From Leptolinea sp. HRD-7 (GTDB lineage Bacteria; Chloroflexota; Anaerolineae; Anaerolineales; Anaerolineaceae), in contig AP024710.1 of assembly GCA_024363285.1 (NCBI GenBank), positions 1,582,001 through 1,646,000 of the forward strand: a DNA stretch of 64,000 nucleotides. Reading direction: 5' to 3'. Positions 27,255-36,773 of this stretch are shown piece after piece. Position 1 is the first letter of the stretch. Each line of letters begins with the position of its first letter. Below the pieces are notes generated by a model. The model did no database searches and was not told the origin of the DNA. It saw only the letters and a list, made by a program, of their open reading frames with translations. The position numbers and the translations under genes were made by a program.

Positions 27255-29606
27255 ATGAAAAAGAAGTCATTTCTGGTAGGGTTATCCGGTTGGATCATTT
27301 TCAGTCAACTGCTGGCGCTGGTGGGACCAGTACCTGTAACCGCGAACGGGAAGTCTTTTGGTACATCAACCCTGAAAGAATGGGAAGAGACAACCTATGT
27401 GAGGCAGGGAGACGAACTACCAATCAACCTGGAGATGATCGAAAATCCGGATGTAATGGCCGGGTTTACCCGGGAGCAGAAAGCTTTCCTCTCGAAAAAT
27501 GGTTTTGTGGTTCTGCATACCGGAGATGAACAATTTTCTGATATCCGGGAGCGGGTTGGTGAGGTGTACGGCCAACCATATTATCTGACCACCGACGCGG
27601 CATTTCACGCGCTGCACGTCAATTTTGACGCGTTGTTGAAGCAATTAGAAAAAACTGTTCTAAATAATGAAGCGGCAGCGATCGTCAGAGCGGCGTTCAA
27701 CGAAGTCTCCCGAGATTTACCGGCGGTAAAAGGCACTTCGATCGAGAAAGACGCTCAACTCGCGCAGGATTATCTGGCTGTGGCGCTGGTGTTATTTGAT
27801 TCGAAAGCAGACTTACCCCAAAAAATCAAGGAGCGCGTTCAACCTCAAATTGAGCAGATCCGCAACGCGGCCGGGCGTGATCAATCTGTTCTAATCCCTG
27901 ATCTCATCGATGATTACGGGGCATACAAACCGGTGAGCCATTACGCCGGCGACCCGGTGCTGGAAAATTATTTCAGAGCGATGACCTGGGTTGGCCGTGT
28001 GTATTTCAAATTTAATAACACACCGAAACCTTCCCGGGCGCCATTGATCATCACCCGGGCAATGCGCGCGGACGGGCAAACCTGGAATCGGTATTTACGA
28101 TTGATGGAAACCCTGACCTTTGTCATAGGTCCGACCGATGATGGCGGCCCGGTTGAACTGGCCGTATTGATGGACTCGGTATTTGGAATGGATGCCAGTC
28201 TTGAAGATCTGGCTAATGATGACACATGGCGTACTTTTCTGGCAAATATCGACCGTTTGCCGCAGGCACAGATCAATTCTGCCTTTGAGAACACATCGGA
28301 ATTATTGGAGAAGGAACGCAGTTGGCGAATGATGGGCCAACGCTTCACGCTGGACGCGATGATCTTTCAGAACCTGATCTATGACAGGGTTGGCACGCCG
28401 GCCAACCCCCGCAAATTCCCGTCCGGGCTGGACCTGATGGCGGTATTTGGGTCTGATACCGCACGAGAAACCCAGAAGGCAGCCGGGGAAGATAAATATG
28501 AAAACTATACATCGCAGATGAAATTGATGAGGGATAAGGTACAGTCTTTACAACAATCAGACTGGCTGGGCACGTTTTACTCCGGATGGCTTTATTCATT
28601 CACATCACAGGTGAAACCCAAAGGGGAAGCCTATCCGCCGGTGATGCAGACCGATGTATGGCGCAACCGTGAAGTCAACAGCGCTCTGGGCAGTTGGGCG
28701 GAATTAAAACATGATACGGTGTTGTACACCAAGATGGCTGAAGGAATGGGCGGTGGCGGCCCTCCCGGTTCTCCACCACCTCCGGGCTATGTGGAAGCCA
28801 ACCCGAATGTGTTCTACCGGTTGGGGTATATCTCGCAGGCGTTAGGCGAAGGATTGATGAACCGTAATTATTTCGGGGGTGATCCATCTGATGGAAGCGT
28901 TCCTCTCGACATGATGATCAGTGGAATGAACGTACTCGCAGCTCAATTCATCAAGCTGGGTGACATTGCCGTAAAAGAACTGCGCGGTGAAGAATTGACC
29001 GAAGAAGACCGCTATGCCATTTACTCCCGGTTGGGAACGATTGAAAATCAGGCGCTCGCCATGGGTTCCAACATGGAAATGCCGCCGGTTCCGGTGATCG
29101 CCGCGGTATCCGGCTATGAGAATGACGTTCTGGAAGCCGGAGTCGGCCGGATTGACCGCATATATGTGGTTGTTCCGCTCAACAAGAAATTGCAGATCGC
29201 TCAGGGCGGCATCTTTACGTATTACGAATTCACACAGCCGCGTTCCAACCGGCTGACGGATGAAGAATGGCGTAAGAAGCTGGTGGGCACGCCGGGTGGT
29301 CAGCTTTCACTGGCCAAAACGTACACACTGAAAGACGGGAAAGCCGTCAATGCGCTGGCGTTTCGGGTGGGAGATGTGTACCTGATAACGAAGGAAGGCG
29401 GCAATCCGCCTTTGAATCTGCGCGAGAAACCGTCAAAATCCGCCAAGATCGTGGATATGTTGAAAGAGGATATGTACTTTGAGATAACGGACGGCCCGGA
29501 AAAGGCGGACAATCTGACGTGGTGGAAGATAAAAGTATTCGGTTTTGATCGGGAAGGCTGGGTGGCGCAAAATCCGGACTGGTACGATCGGGCGCATGGC
29601 CAATAA
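27255..29606 (+). CDS. DUF3160 secreted protein with C-terminal SH3-like domain
   Basis: About 783 residues. An N-terminal signal segment (KKKSFLVGLSGWIIFSQLLAL) leads into a DUF3160 domain covering most of the protein (TTDAAFHALHVNFD near residue 105). A bacterial SH3-like domain is at the C-terminus (NLREKPSKSAKIVDML, then WWKIKVFGFDREGWVAQ), a type that often binds cell-wall peptides. A Gly/Pro-rich stretch occurs near residue 510. Function is unknown. ATG 27255, with CTGGAG six bases upstream, is preferred over 27225. Confidence 0.85.
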   Translation: MKKKSFLVGLSGWIIFSQLLALVGPVPVTANGKSFGTSTLKEWEETTYVRQGDELPINLEMIENPDVMAGFTREQKAFLSKNGFVVLHTGDEQFSDIRERVGEVYGQPYYLTTDAAFHALHVNFDALLKQLEKTVLNNEAAAIVRAAFNEVSRDLPAVKGTSIEKDAQLAQDYLAVALVLFDSKADLPQKIKERVQPQIEQIRNAAGRDQSVLIPDLIDDYGAYKPVSHYAGDPVLENYFRAMTWVGRVYFKFNNTPKPSRAPLIITRAMRADGQTWNRYLRLMETLTFVIGPTDDGGPVELAVLMDSVFGMDASLEDLANDDTWRTFLANIDRLPQAQINSAFENTSELLEKERSWRMMGQRFTLDAMIFQNLIYDRVGTPANPRKFPSGLDLMAVFGSDTARETQKAAGEDKYENYTSQMKLMRDKVQSLQQSDWLGTFYSGWLYSFTSQVKPKGEAYPPVMQTDVWRNREVNSALGSWAELKHDTVLYTKMAEGMGGGGPPGSPPPPGYVEANPNVFYRLGYISQALGEGLMNRNYFGGDPSDGSVPLDMMISGMNVLAAQFIKLGDIAVKELRGEELTEEDRYAIYSRLGTIENQALAMGSNMEMPPVPVIAAVSGYENDVLEAGVGRIDRIYVVVPLNKKLQIAQGGIFTYYEFTQPRSNRLTDEEWRKKLVGTPGGQLSLAKTYTLKDGKAVNALAFRVGDVYLITKEGGNPPLNLREKPSKSAKIVDMLKEDMYFEITDGPEKADNLTWWKIKVFGFDREGWVAQNPDWYDRAHGQ

Positions 29607-29617
29607 AAGATAGAGGC

Positions 29618-29648
29618 AAAATCACCAGTTGGCTTTTTGAGTGATTTT
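29618..29648 (+). terminator. Weak hairpin after the DUF3160 gene
   Basis: Eight-bp arms (AAAATCAC at 29618-29625, GTGATTTT at 29641-29648) flank a 15-base loop and are followed by CTTATAATTT. It may be a weak terminator. The rest of the 299-bp gap to 29905 shows no RNA gene or other clear signal. Confidence 0.4.
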
Positions 29649-29905
29649 CTTATAATTTATACAAGACAACAACCCTTCCCATCAGGCACGGCTACCAGAG
29701 TTCCCGTAAATTTCACATTTCATCAAAGATAGGTACCCGCACCCACTTAATTAGAGGGAGTAGTCAATGCGGGAATCGCGGGCAATTGGTCTGTCGGAAT
29801 AAATCGTTTGATCACGGCTGCCTGCCTGAATGGGAGATTCTAATTTTCTGTCTGATTCCTTCCCTTCTGGAACATCGCGAATATTGTTTATATAAAAGGA
29901 TCCTG

Positions 29906-30670
29906 ATGATTTCATCCTCTTCTGTGCCCATTTTGATCATTGCCGCAATCATGTTGATCACCGGTGTGGTTCCTCTGATCTTCTATTATCTGAGTTCCAC
30001 CCGAAACGCACAGCACTGGGATGATATCTTTATGCCGTTGGGATTCACCGGCGAGAGGTTTATGATCAATGGCCGGCACTACTCCCGAAAATTCGGCGCG
30101 CATGCCATAGATGCGTATGTATTCAAAGGTCCCGCGATGGATATTCGGATCGCGGTTCCTGTAAACGCGCATTTGCGGATATTCCAACGTGATTTTATTC
30201 CTCCGCAAATGATCGCGGGATTGCGGCAAACACAACCCGTGTTCTCATACATGCCGGGATTGGAAGACCTGGCGTTTTACCCGGCAGAAACCCCATGGCT
30301 GCCAACTTTTTTAGATGGTGTGCGGGCAGCAAAGGCTATTCGGGTCTTAATGAAAGATGGAGCGGAACAAGCCGCTTATCGGCAGGTGGAGTTGGCTCCG
30401 GGTGAATTGAACTTTCACCTGTATGCGGCACCCGGTGACACTCCGGGAGTGATCGACCAGGATACCGTCAACCGGTGGGTGTCATCATTGGAAGCCATGG
30501 CGGATGAATTGCAGGAAGCCAACCTGCCTCATTTTGATGTTTCTCTTCAGTCCGGGAAGTCGTCACCCACGCTGCATCTGGACTCCCGTCTACTGGTCTT
30601 TATTATGGCTGCTTTCTTCGGAATTCCAGTTTGCATGATACTGGTTTTTCTCTTTCTGATGATGGAGTAA
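29906..30670 (+). CDS. Membrane protein of unknown function (254 residues)
   Basis: One membrane segment at each end (residues about 8-28 and 228-250) encloses a soluble domain of about 195 residues (HARKFGAHAID-like region SRKFGAHAIDAYVFKG; then LAFYPAETPWLPTFLDG). Such hairpin topology puts the domain on one side of the membrane. No family is recognised. ATG 29906 has AAGGA upstream; the frame is open from 29786 without a good start. The next gene follows after 15 bp and has a similar layout. Confidence 0.75.
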   Translation: MISSSSVPILIIAAIMLITGVVPLIFYYLSSTRNAQHWDDIFMPLGFTGERFMINGRHYSRKFGAHAIDAYVFKGPAMDIRIAVPVNAHLRIFQRDFIPPQMIAGLRQTQPVFSYMPGLEDLAFYPAETPWLPTFLDGVRAAKAIRVLMKDGAEQAAYRQVELAPGELNFHLYAAPGDTPGVIDQDTVNRWVSSLEAMADELQEANLPHFDVSLQSGKSSPTLHLDSRLLVFIMAAFFGIPVCMILVFLFLMME

Positions 30671-30685
30671 TTGAGGAGGGGCAAA

Positions 30686-31315
30686 ATGGATGATCTTACT
30701 TCCAGTCTTATCGTAGTGGGCGTAACGGGTGTTGTGGTGGCCGCGATTTTTTTCTTTACCCATCAGGCAAAAGCCCGGAATCAGAGCGCGATCCGGGAAA
30801 TGGCTCTTCAACATGGATGGACTTACACCAACATATCTGAAAAGCTGGCATGGGGAACCAGGCTATCCACAAAGAAATGGGAACTGGTGGCGCGTTCAGA
30901 GTCGGTCGGGCAGGTGGGAGATTCAGGATCGTCTAATATCCAAAGCGATACGCGTTTCACCGCGGACTGGGAAACGCCTCTGGAATATACCCTGTTGATT
31001 GGCCCTCGGTTATCCGGAGGCTCACCCGGATTGTTCCTGCCGCCGGAATTCGCGAGATTGCGGGAGATAAACCCGAATCCCCCCGGCTTATCGGTTGACT
31101 ATTTATGCCTGGCGGATGAACGCCTGGACTTACAAGTGTTGACACGATCATCCATACTCAGACAGTTATCCGATTGGCCTGACAAGAACCGGCCGTTGAT
31201 CATAATGAAACCATCAGGTTTGGAAATAACGGTGAAAGGACACCGCATGGATAAGCCGGAAGAACTGGAACGGCTGATACGGCTGGGTGAAAGCATCCTG
31301 TCATTGAACAATTAA
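30686..31315 (+). CDS. Membrane-anchored protein of unknown function (209 residues)
   Basis: An N-terminal membrane segment (residues about 6-26) is followed by a soluble domain beginning QSAIREMALQHGWTYTNISE, a pattern found in small DUF-type proteins with a conserved 'A..HGW.Y' start. The late segment DLQVLTRSSILRQLSDWP and ELERLIRLGESIL looks helical. GAGGAGGGG precedes ATG 30686. It probably shares an operon with the gene before it and the lipoprotein after it (26 bp). Confidence 0.75.
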   Translation: MDDLTSSLIVVGVTGVVVAAIFFFTHQAKARNQSAIREMALQHGWTYTNISEKLAWGTRLSTKKWELVARSESVGQVGDSGSSNIQSDTRFTADWETPLEYTLLIGPRLSGGSPGLFLPPEFARLREINPNPPGLSVDYLCLADERLDLQVLTRSSILRQLSDWPDKNRPLIIMKPSGLEITVKGHRMDKPEELERLIRLGESILSLNN

Positions 31316-31341
31316 TAAGGCGTCATGTTCTGGAGGGAAAG

Positions 31342-33093
31342 ATGAGATCGAATACAAAGCGCTTCCTGGGAATTGTATCGGGATTATTGCTGCTGCTGAT
31401 GGCTTGCTCTCTTTTTGGCGGCGAAAAAACATCGGCTGGTGATTCGGATAAATATCTGGGTGATGAGTACAGCAGTAAAGGCGGCGGCTTCTCCATCCGC
31501 AAAGCGAAGGACTATGATTTCAAGGACGTGATCGGGATCGTCAACATGGTTGCTCCCGGTGGAAATGATAAGGTAGGCCCCGGTATCATCATAATGGGCG
31601 GGTTGACCGTCAAAGGTACCACAAATGAAGCGCTGATGGAAAAGGTCTCTGAACAGAGTGGCGATTTAAAAGTTAGCAAACCCAAAACCATGAAAGTGGC
31701 CGGGGTGGAAGGTTTTTCGGCTGATGTGTCGGGCAGCTATGAAGGCACGGAAGTAAAGGGGAAAATGGTCGTTGCGATGGTGACGGATGAACAGCAGTTC
31801 ACCATGATGGGTTTTTCTCCCTCAGAAAAGTGGAATGACCTCTCTCCTGTTTTTGATGCTGTTCTCGGTTCGGTGAAATTCTTTGCCCCCGACCCCAATT
31901 TTGGGTTGGAACCTGAACCGGTTACCGGGGGGCAACCGGAAGAACAACCCGAAATACCTTCAGAAGAAGCTCCGGCTGAATCTGGTATCGCACCGAAAAG
32001 TATGGACACAGAGAATAGCGCAAAGTTCATTAATCCCACAGCCCGACCCGGTGAATTGCGCCAGTGGGCTATTTCCGCGCGTGCCAGCTCACAATACGGG
32101 AATCCGGACTGGGCGGCTTCTCAGGCAACCGGTGAACCCAATGTGACGGAATGCGGAGACAACGTCAATGCGTGGGCTTCATACGGGAGCAACACCAAAG
32201 AGTGGATCGAACTCACCTATGAAACCCCGGTGGTGCCGACCGAGATCAATATCTTCCAGAACTACAACCCTTCGCAGGTGGTTGAAGTTCAAATGATCGC
32301 GACCGATGGAAAGAAATATATTGTCTGGGAGGGTGAACCTGTTATTACGGAGTATTGCCCGGATCAAATGACCATCACGATAGACCTGACAAAGATGGTC
32401 AAGGTGAATAAGCTGCGGATCACGGTCGATCAGCGCATCATGGGATGGGGCTGGGACGAAATTGACGCTGTCGAACTTGTGGGAACCAGTGACACGGCTG
32501 CTGCTCCGACGGCAGCGCCCAAAGCAACCGCAGCTTCATCAAGCGCGTCAAACCCGGCAGCGGGTAAACCGGCGCCCACAAATTACTCGGGCTGGATGGC
32601 CGGCAAGAACTACCAGGGATATGTAAAGGTGGGGATCAATAAAACAAAACAAACCGAACTTGACGGACTGATCGGTTTAACGGGAAAGAAAAGTACGGAG
32701 AACTTCAAGCCGCGCCCGGATCATAAGGACACCTATATCTATGATTTCCCCGATGGGATGAAAGCGTATATTGGTGTGCTAACGAACGGGTTGGTGTACA
32801 AAAAGTCCATCATGCCTGCCAGTGCTTATCCAAAAGATTACAAACTGGATACCGTGACCAAAGCCAATTACGACAAATTGGATGCCATTTTTAAAAAAGA
32901 CAAAGTTATTTTATACGCTGACATGGCTAATCTTTTAAAGTCACCCGGTTTTCTACGCGAATCCATTATCGCCGATGATGTTATTAAGTCATCGTATGAA
33001 TGGTACGCGCCGAATGGCGATCGGATGACCGGGATTTTCTTTGATGGGCGTTTGACCGGTATGGCCGGGCTGGCATTTATCCCGGCAGAATAG
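31342..33093 (+). CDS. Lipoprotein with a jelly-roll-like domain shared with the next gene
   Basis: 583 residues. A lipobox ends at Cys22 (LLMACS). Residues about 38-185 form an alpha-beta domain (similar in style to PsbP-like or DUF1795 proteins), then comes a Pro/Glu linker. Residues about 235-381 form a discoidin-like (galactose-binding-like) domain: ARPGELRQWAISARASSQYG to WGWDEIDAVELVG. After an Ala/Thr/Ser linker, residues about 415-583 are another unknown domain. GGAGGG precedes ATG 31342. It is exported, membrane-anchored and likely binds carbohydrate (inference). Confidence 0.82.
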   Translation: MRSNTKRFLGIVSGLLLLLMACSLFGGEKTSAGDSDKYLGDEYSSKGGGFSIRKAKDYDFKDVIGIVNMVAPGGNDKVGPGIIIMGGLTVKGTTNEALMEKVSEQSGDLKVSKPKTMKVAGVEGFSADVSGSYEGTEVKGKMVVAMVTDEQQFTMMGFSPSEKWNDLSPVFDAVLGSVKFFAPDPNFGLEPEPVTGGQPEEQPEIPSEEAPAESGIAPKSMDTENSAKFINPTARPGELRQWAISARASSQYGNPDWAASQATGEPNVTECGDNVNAWASYGSNTKEWIELTYETPVVPTEINIFQNYNPSQVVEVQMIATDGKKYIVWEGEPVITEYCPDQMTITIDLTKMVKVNKLRITVDQRIMGWGWDEIDAVELVGTSDTAAAPTAAPKATAASSSASNPAAGKPAPTNYSGWMAGKNYQGYVKVGINKTKQTELDGLIGLTGKKSTENFKPRPDHKDTYIYDFPDGMKAYIGVLTNGLVYKKSIMPASAYPKDYKLDTVTKANYDKLDAIFKKDKVILYADMANLLKSPGFLRESIIADDVIKSSYEWYAPNGDRMTGIFFDGRLTGMAGLAFIPAE

Positions 33094-33173
33094 CGGGTTC
33101 TTAACGCGAGGTATTATGTTTCCCTAATTCAAAAAGTGTGATAAAACCGTAGCCTGATGGAGTAGTTCAATTC

Positions 33174-33839
33174 ATGAAATCCACCCGGCTGCCCGAAATC
33201 ATGTTAATTGCCACCGTCTTTCTCTTGACGGCCGGTTGTGTGTTCCAAAAAGGGGAATTGCCCGCATTTTTGCAGAACAGCGACCCGTCAATGAAACCGG
33301 CTAAGAATAAAGCCGTTACGGGCACACCTGTTCCGACACCGACATACTTCAACATCGAAGATGTTCTCCCCACTGCCCGACCTGGAGAGATCCGTCAATG
33401 GGCGGTGAAGGCATACGCCAGCTCGGAATTTCTCGAAGATAAATGGTCAGCCATGCAGGCGGCTGGTAAGCCGAATACTTTTACCTGTGCTGACAGTGCT
33501 ACCGCCTGGGCGGCCGCCGATCAGGATACGATTGAGTGGATCGAACTGGAGTATGCGGAAGCCGTCTTTCCAGTTGAAGTCAATATCTATCAGAACTACA
33601 ATCCGTCACAGGTGACAGAAGTGGCTGTGTTCACCGAAGATGGAACGCGACATGTCATCTGGGAGGGATACCCGGAAAGGGTGAAAGACTGCCCCGATCT
33701 GATGACTGTTACCGTTGATACAGATATCAAAAAACCGGTACGAAAAGTGCGCGTTACCCTGGATCAGCGGGTCAACGGATGGGGGTGGAACGAAATTGAC
33801 GCGGTTGAACTGGTAGGTATAAAACAAAAGGGTTCATAG
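33174..33839 (+). CDS. Lipoprotein with the same jelly-roll-like domain
   Basis: 221 residues: lipobox at Cys22 (LTAGCVF), a linker, then one domain at about 68-217 that is clearly homologous to residues 235-381 of the preceding protein (ARPGEIRQWAVKAYASSEF; INIYQNYNPSQVTEV; NGWGWNEIDAVELVG). The duplication is close enough to be visible at DNA level near the domain end. It is probably a partner or a reduced version of the larger lipoprotein. The start ATG 33174 has only a weak GGAG-like site. Confidence 0.82.
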   Translation: MKSTRLPEIMLIATVFLLTAGCVFQKGELPAFLQNSDPSMKPAKNKAVTGTPVPTPTYFNIEDVLPTARPGEIRQWAVKAYASSEFLEDKWSAMQAAGKPNTFTCADSATAWAAADQDTIEWIELEYAEAVFPVEVNIYQNYNPSQVTEVAVFTEDGTRHVIWEGYPERVKDCPDLMTVTVDTDIKKPVRKVRVTLDQRVNGWGWNEIDAVELVGIKQKGS

Positions 33840-33842
33840 ACA

Positions 33843-33881
33843 GCAAGAGACAAGCACCTCAACAGGGTGCTCGTCTCTTGC
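33843..33881. terminator. Hairpin between convergent genes
   Basis: Sixteen-base arms (33843-33858 with 33866-33881; nine and six pairs around one internal mismatch) form a stable hairpin four bases after the lipoprotein stop. No T-run follows on either strand, but the position between convergent genes suggests a terminator. Confidence 0.6.
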
Positions 33882-33902
33882 GTTAATAAACCCGACGAGG
33901 GA

Positions 33903-34481
33903 TCAGATATTGTTCAGGCTGCTGAAAATGCTGGAGAACAACTCGTTCAGTTTTGATTGCACTGAATTCTGTGATGTTATGGAACTTCCGTAGGACATGC
34001 TGTTCTGCAGATCTTGCTCCTGCTGGGCATATTGCTCGTCGGGGGGCATCATTCCGGGGTTGGCAGGCGGTTCAGGTGGTTTGAGTTGAGAGATGTCTCC
34101 GCCATTGGCCACATCTCGGAATTTTGCGGTAAGGTTTGAAAGCATTGAACTGACAGATGAGAGATCTTCATCTTCTGTAGCTTCCTCCAATTGATCGGCA
34201 ATGGAGGAAACCACTTCCTGGAATTTTTCAGGATCAGATTTCTGAAGCTCTTCCAGGGTGTTAAAAAATTCCGCCGGGTTGGACATTTCAGCACTGTCCG
34301 GTCCGCCCATTCCACGCATTCCACCAGGAGGAGGTGGAGGCGGGGGAGTCATGCCGTTGACGCCTGATACATCTGATGTTTCTGCCGTTCCCTTAGCGGT
34401 ATGTGTGCTGGTTGATCCAGTAAGCTGCTGAAGGTATTGCAGAATGTACTGGTTGCTGCTGATGCTTGAGATTGATGACAT
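33903..34481 (-). CDS. Proline- and methionine-rich unknown protein
   Basis: 192 residues. A Ser/Ile-rich start (SSISSISSNQYILQYLQQL), a run of seven Pro followed by Gly/Met-rich sequence (about 45-62), then an acidic helical region (PAEFFNTLEELQKSDPEKFQ onwards), another Pro-rich stretch and a Ser-rich amphipathic end. No signal peptide or membrane segment. AAGGAG lies five bases before ATG 34481. No function known; proteins with this kind of start are sometimes exported by flagellar-like routes, but nothing here proves that. Confidence 0.72.
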   Translation of the reverse strand: MSSISSISSNQYILQYLQQLTGSTSTHTAKGTAETSDVSGVNGMTPPPPPPPGGMRGMGGPDSAEMSNPAEFFNTLEELQKSDPEKFQEVVSSIADQLEEATEDEDLSSVSSMLSNLTAKFRDVANGGDISQLKPPEPPANPGMMPPDEQYAQQEQDLQNSMSYGSSITSQNSVQSKLNELFSSIFSSLNNI

Positions 34482-34680
34482 AATCACTCCTTTGATTTAT
34501 GGTTAAGTTCGGCATATTACCGGTCAGCAGACTTCATGTCGGGTGATTTGTTCTGTTGTGGTAATCCATTGCCTTTCACTATCTATCATAAAAATCACGT
34601 CATAAAGAATCCATGAAAAAAGTGTCGAGAATTGTGGAGATAACTTTTCATCAATCCTCGCATTTCAGGTTTATGGTTTA

Positions 34681-35379
34681 ATGGAAATGGAAGGTGCCTT
34701 TGTGGGTAAAACGATCCTTGTTATTGAAGATGAACAGCAAATTGTTGAGATCTGCCGTGACTATCTGACGGCCAACGGGTTCGAGGTAGCATCGGCGTCA
34801 GATGGAATCGCTGGATTAAAATTGGCTGAATCAATTCACCCTGTTCTGGTTCTGCTGGATCTCATGCTGCCCGGGATGGATGGCATAGAAATTTGCCGCA
34901 GGCTGCGTTTGCACAGTGCGGTTCCCATTATTATTCTTACTGCCCGTCACCGAGAAGCGGATAAATTGGAAGGCCTGCAAACCGGGGCGGATGATTACAT
35001 CACCAAACCATTCAGCCCACGGGAAATGGTAGCCCGGGTGCAGGCTGTACTCCGCCGCACGGAAAATCACCCGGAGTCTGAAACAGAAAAAGCAACCGCC
35101 ATACGGTTGGACCGCGACCATTACCGGGCTTTATTGCCTGCCGGAGAGGTTTCACTTACTCCAACTGAATTTGATATTCTGTCTATTTTGAGCAGCCAAC
35201 CGGGAGAGGTATTTTCCAGGGGACAATTGCTAAATTTAATCCGCGGTGTTTCGTTCGGGAGTTATGAACGCGCTATCGATTCGCATATTCGGAACCTTCG
35301 AAGAAAAGTTGACCGTGATGGTGACAATAAACGACACATCATCACCGTTCATGGGTACGGGTATAAGTACGTCGAATGA
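34681..35379 (+). CDS. OmpR/PhoB-type response regulator
   Basis: 232 residues. The receiver has IEDEQQ, the phosphoacceptor Asp in VLLDLMLPGMDG, LTAR and ITKPFSP. The winged-helix domain has LTPTEFDILSILSSQPGEVFSR and the recognition region AIDSHIRNLRRKV. ATG 34681 has no ribosome binding site. GTG 34702 lies eight bases after GGAAGG and starts just before the receiver strand, so the true start may be 34702. The stop overlaps the kinase start (ATGA). Confidence 0.94.
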   Translation: MEMEGAFVGKTILVIEDEQQIVEICRDYLTANGFEVASASDGIAGLKLAESIHPVLVLLDLMLPGMDGIEICRRLRLHSAVPIIILTARHREADKLEGLQTGADDYITKPFSPREMVARVQAVLRRTENHPESETEKATAIRLDRDHYRALLPAGEVSLTPTEFDILSILSSQPGEVFSRGQLLNLIRGVSFGSYERAIDSHIRNLRRKVDRDGDNKRHIITVHGYGYKYVE

Positions 35380-36773
35380 ACCAGGCTGCGATCAGATCAG
35401 CTTCAGAAGCGATCCGGAAACGCTTGTTCCTTTTATTACTGCAATCGTTCACGGTGGTATTTATCATCGTTTTGATCTTAATCCTTGGATCAACATTCTA
35501 TCTGTATTTCAGGGTAATCAATTTTTATCCTCCGTTCCGCCCCATGCTCTCAAATATGCTCGAGGCCTATTACCTTGGGCATGGGAGTTGGGAAGGTGTT
35601 GAACAATTAATCCCCTCCGAACCGGGAAACCCGATAAGCCTGGAAAGGAACGAATGGCGCGATAGTGTGCTGCTGGACGCCGAGGGTTATGTGCGGCTGG
35701 ATCACGGTGATCCGCTGTCACCGCATGTTGGATTGAAATACCCACCCCGTCCAGATGAGTCTCCAATCCCCTTACGATCCAACGGCCGAGTGGTTGGCAC
35801 ATTGATCGTCACCCGCATGCCGGCTGGATTTGATGTGTTGAATTCTCTGGCCCTGCCGTTCGGTACTACAACGGTTTTCTTGAGCATTCTGACGGTTTTG
35901 ATCGGCTTGCTGCTTTCACGCCGATTGATAAACCCGCTGGCTGAAGTTATAGCCGCCTCAAAGGCGGTGACAACCGGCAACCTGGGCGCGCGGGTTAAGG
36001 TTCAGGGGCCAGATGATCTGCAAATGCTTTCAGAGAGCTTCAACCAGATGGCTACTACGCTGCAGAAAAATGACAGGGATCAGCGCAAATTGATCGCGGA
36101 TATTGCCCATGAGCTGCGTACACCGCTCTCGATCATTCAGGGAAAACTGGAAGGGATCATCGATGGGATTTATCCATCCGATACACTGCATATACAACCT
36201 ATTCTCGATGAGACTTGCCAGCTGGAGAGCCTGATCACGGATCTTGATATGCTGGCACAGGCGGAATCCAATCAGTTGAAGTTTTCCTCCATGCCAGTCA
36301 ACATGGTGGAGCTGGCACGCAGTTCGGGGGAATTCTTCGAAGCGGAAGCCGGGGAGAAGAAGATCACCATCCGGCTGAAAGCAACAGAGAATGTGCCGTT
36401 CGTTACCGGTGACCCTCAGCGAATCAGCCAGGTTCTCAACAATCTACTGGTCAACGCCATCCGGTATATTCCGGAAAACGGATCGATTGACATCAATATT
36501 TACCCGGTGGAGAACGGGGTGGAAACGGCTGTCAGCGACAATGGACCGGGCGTTCCGGAAGATGAATTACCATTGGTCTTCAACCGCTTCTGGCGGAGTG
36601 ACCAATCACGCGCCCGTGTGTCCGGCGGTGCCGGATTGGGCTTGGCCATCGCAAGGCAGTTCATTGAGTTGCAGGGGGGCGCCATCCGGGCGGAAAACAG
36701 ACCTGGCGGAGGATTGACGGTGGCATTCGTGCTGCCAACAGCGATTATGGATGTAAGAAAGACAGATAATTAA
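35376..36773 (+). CDS. Sensor histidine kinase (HAMP, HisKA, HATPase)
   Basis: 465 residues. Membrane segments lie at about 18-42 and 165-185, with a sensing region of about 120 residues between them. Then follow a HAMP linker, the phosphoacceptor His in LIADIAHELRTPLS, the N box NLLVNAIRYIPENG, the G1 box DNGPGVPEDE, the F box VFNRFWR and the G2 box GGAGLGLAIAR. ATGA overlap with the regulator gene means coupled translation. The divergent proline-rich protein gene is a possible target. The signal is unknown. Confidence 0.95.
   Translation: MNQAAIRSASEAIRKRLFLLLLQSFTVVFIIVLILILGSTFYLYFRVINFYPPFRPMLSNMLEAYYLGHGSWEGVEQLIPSEPGNPISLERNEWRDSVLLDAEGYVRLDHGDPLSPHVGLKYPPRPDESPIPLRSNGRVVGTLIVTRMPAGFDVLNSLALPFGTTTVFLSILTVLIGLLLSRRLINPLAEVIAASKAVTTGNLGARVKVQGPDDLQMLSESFNQMATTLQKNDRDQRKLIADIAHELRTPLSIIQGKLEGIIDGIYPSDTLHIQPILDETCQLESLITDLDMLAQAESNQLKFSSMPVNMVELARSSGEFFEAEAGEKKITIRLKATENVPFVTGDPQRISQVLNNLLVNAIRYIPENGSIDINIYPVENGVETAVSDNGPGVPEDELPLVFNRFWRSDQSRARVSGGAGLGLAIARQFIELQGGAIRAENRPGGGLTVAFVLPTAIMDVRKTDN

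Noticed and set aside
27155-27529. A 124-codon frame before the DUF3160 gene
   Set aside because: It overlaps the signal peptide region of the DUF3160 gene in another frame and has no protein-like features.
29607-29905. tRNA or small RNA gene in the gap
   Set aside because: No cloverleaf or strong hairpin other than a weak terminator could be seen.
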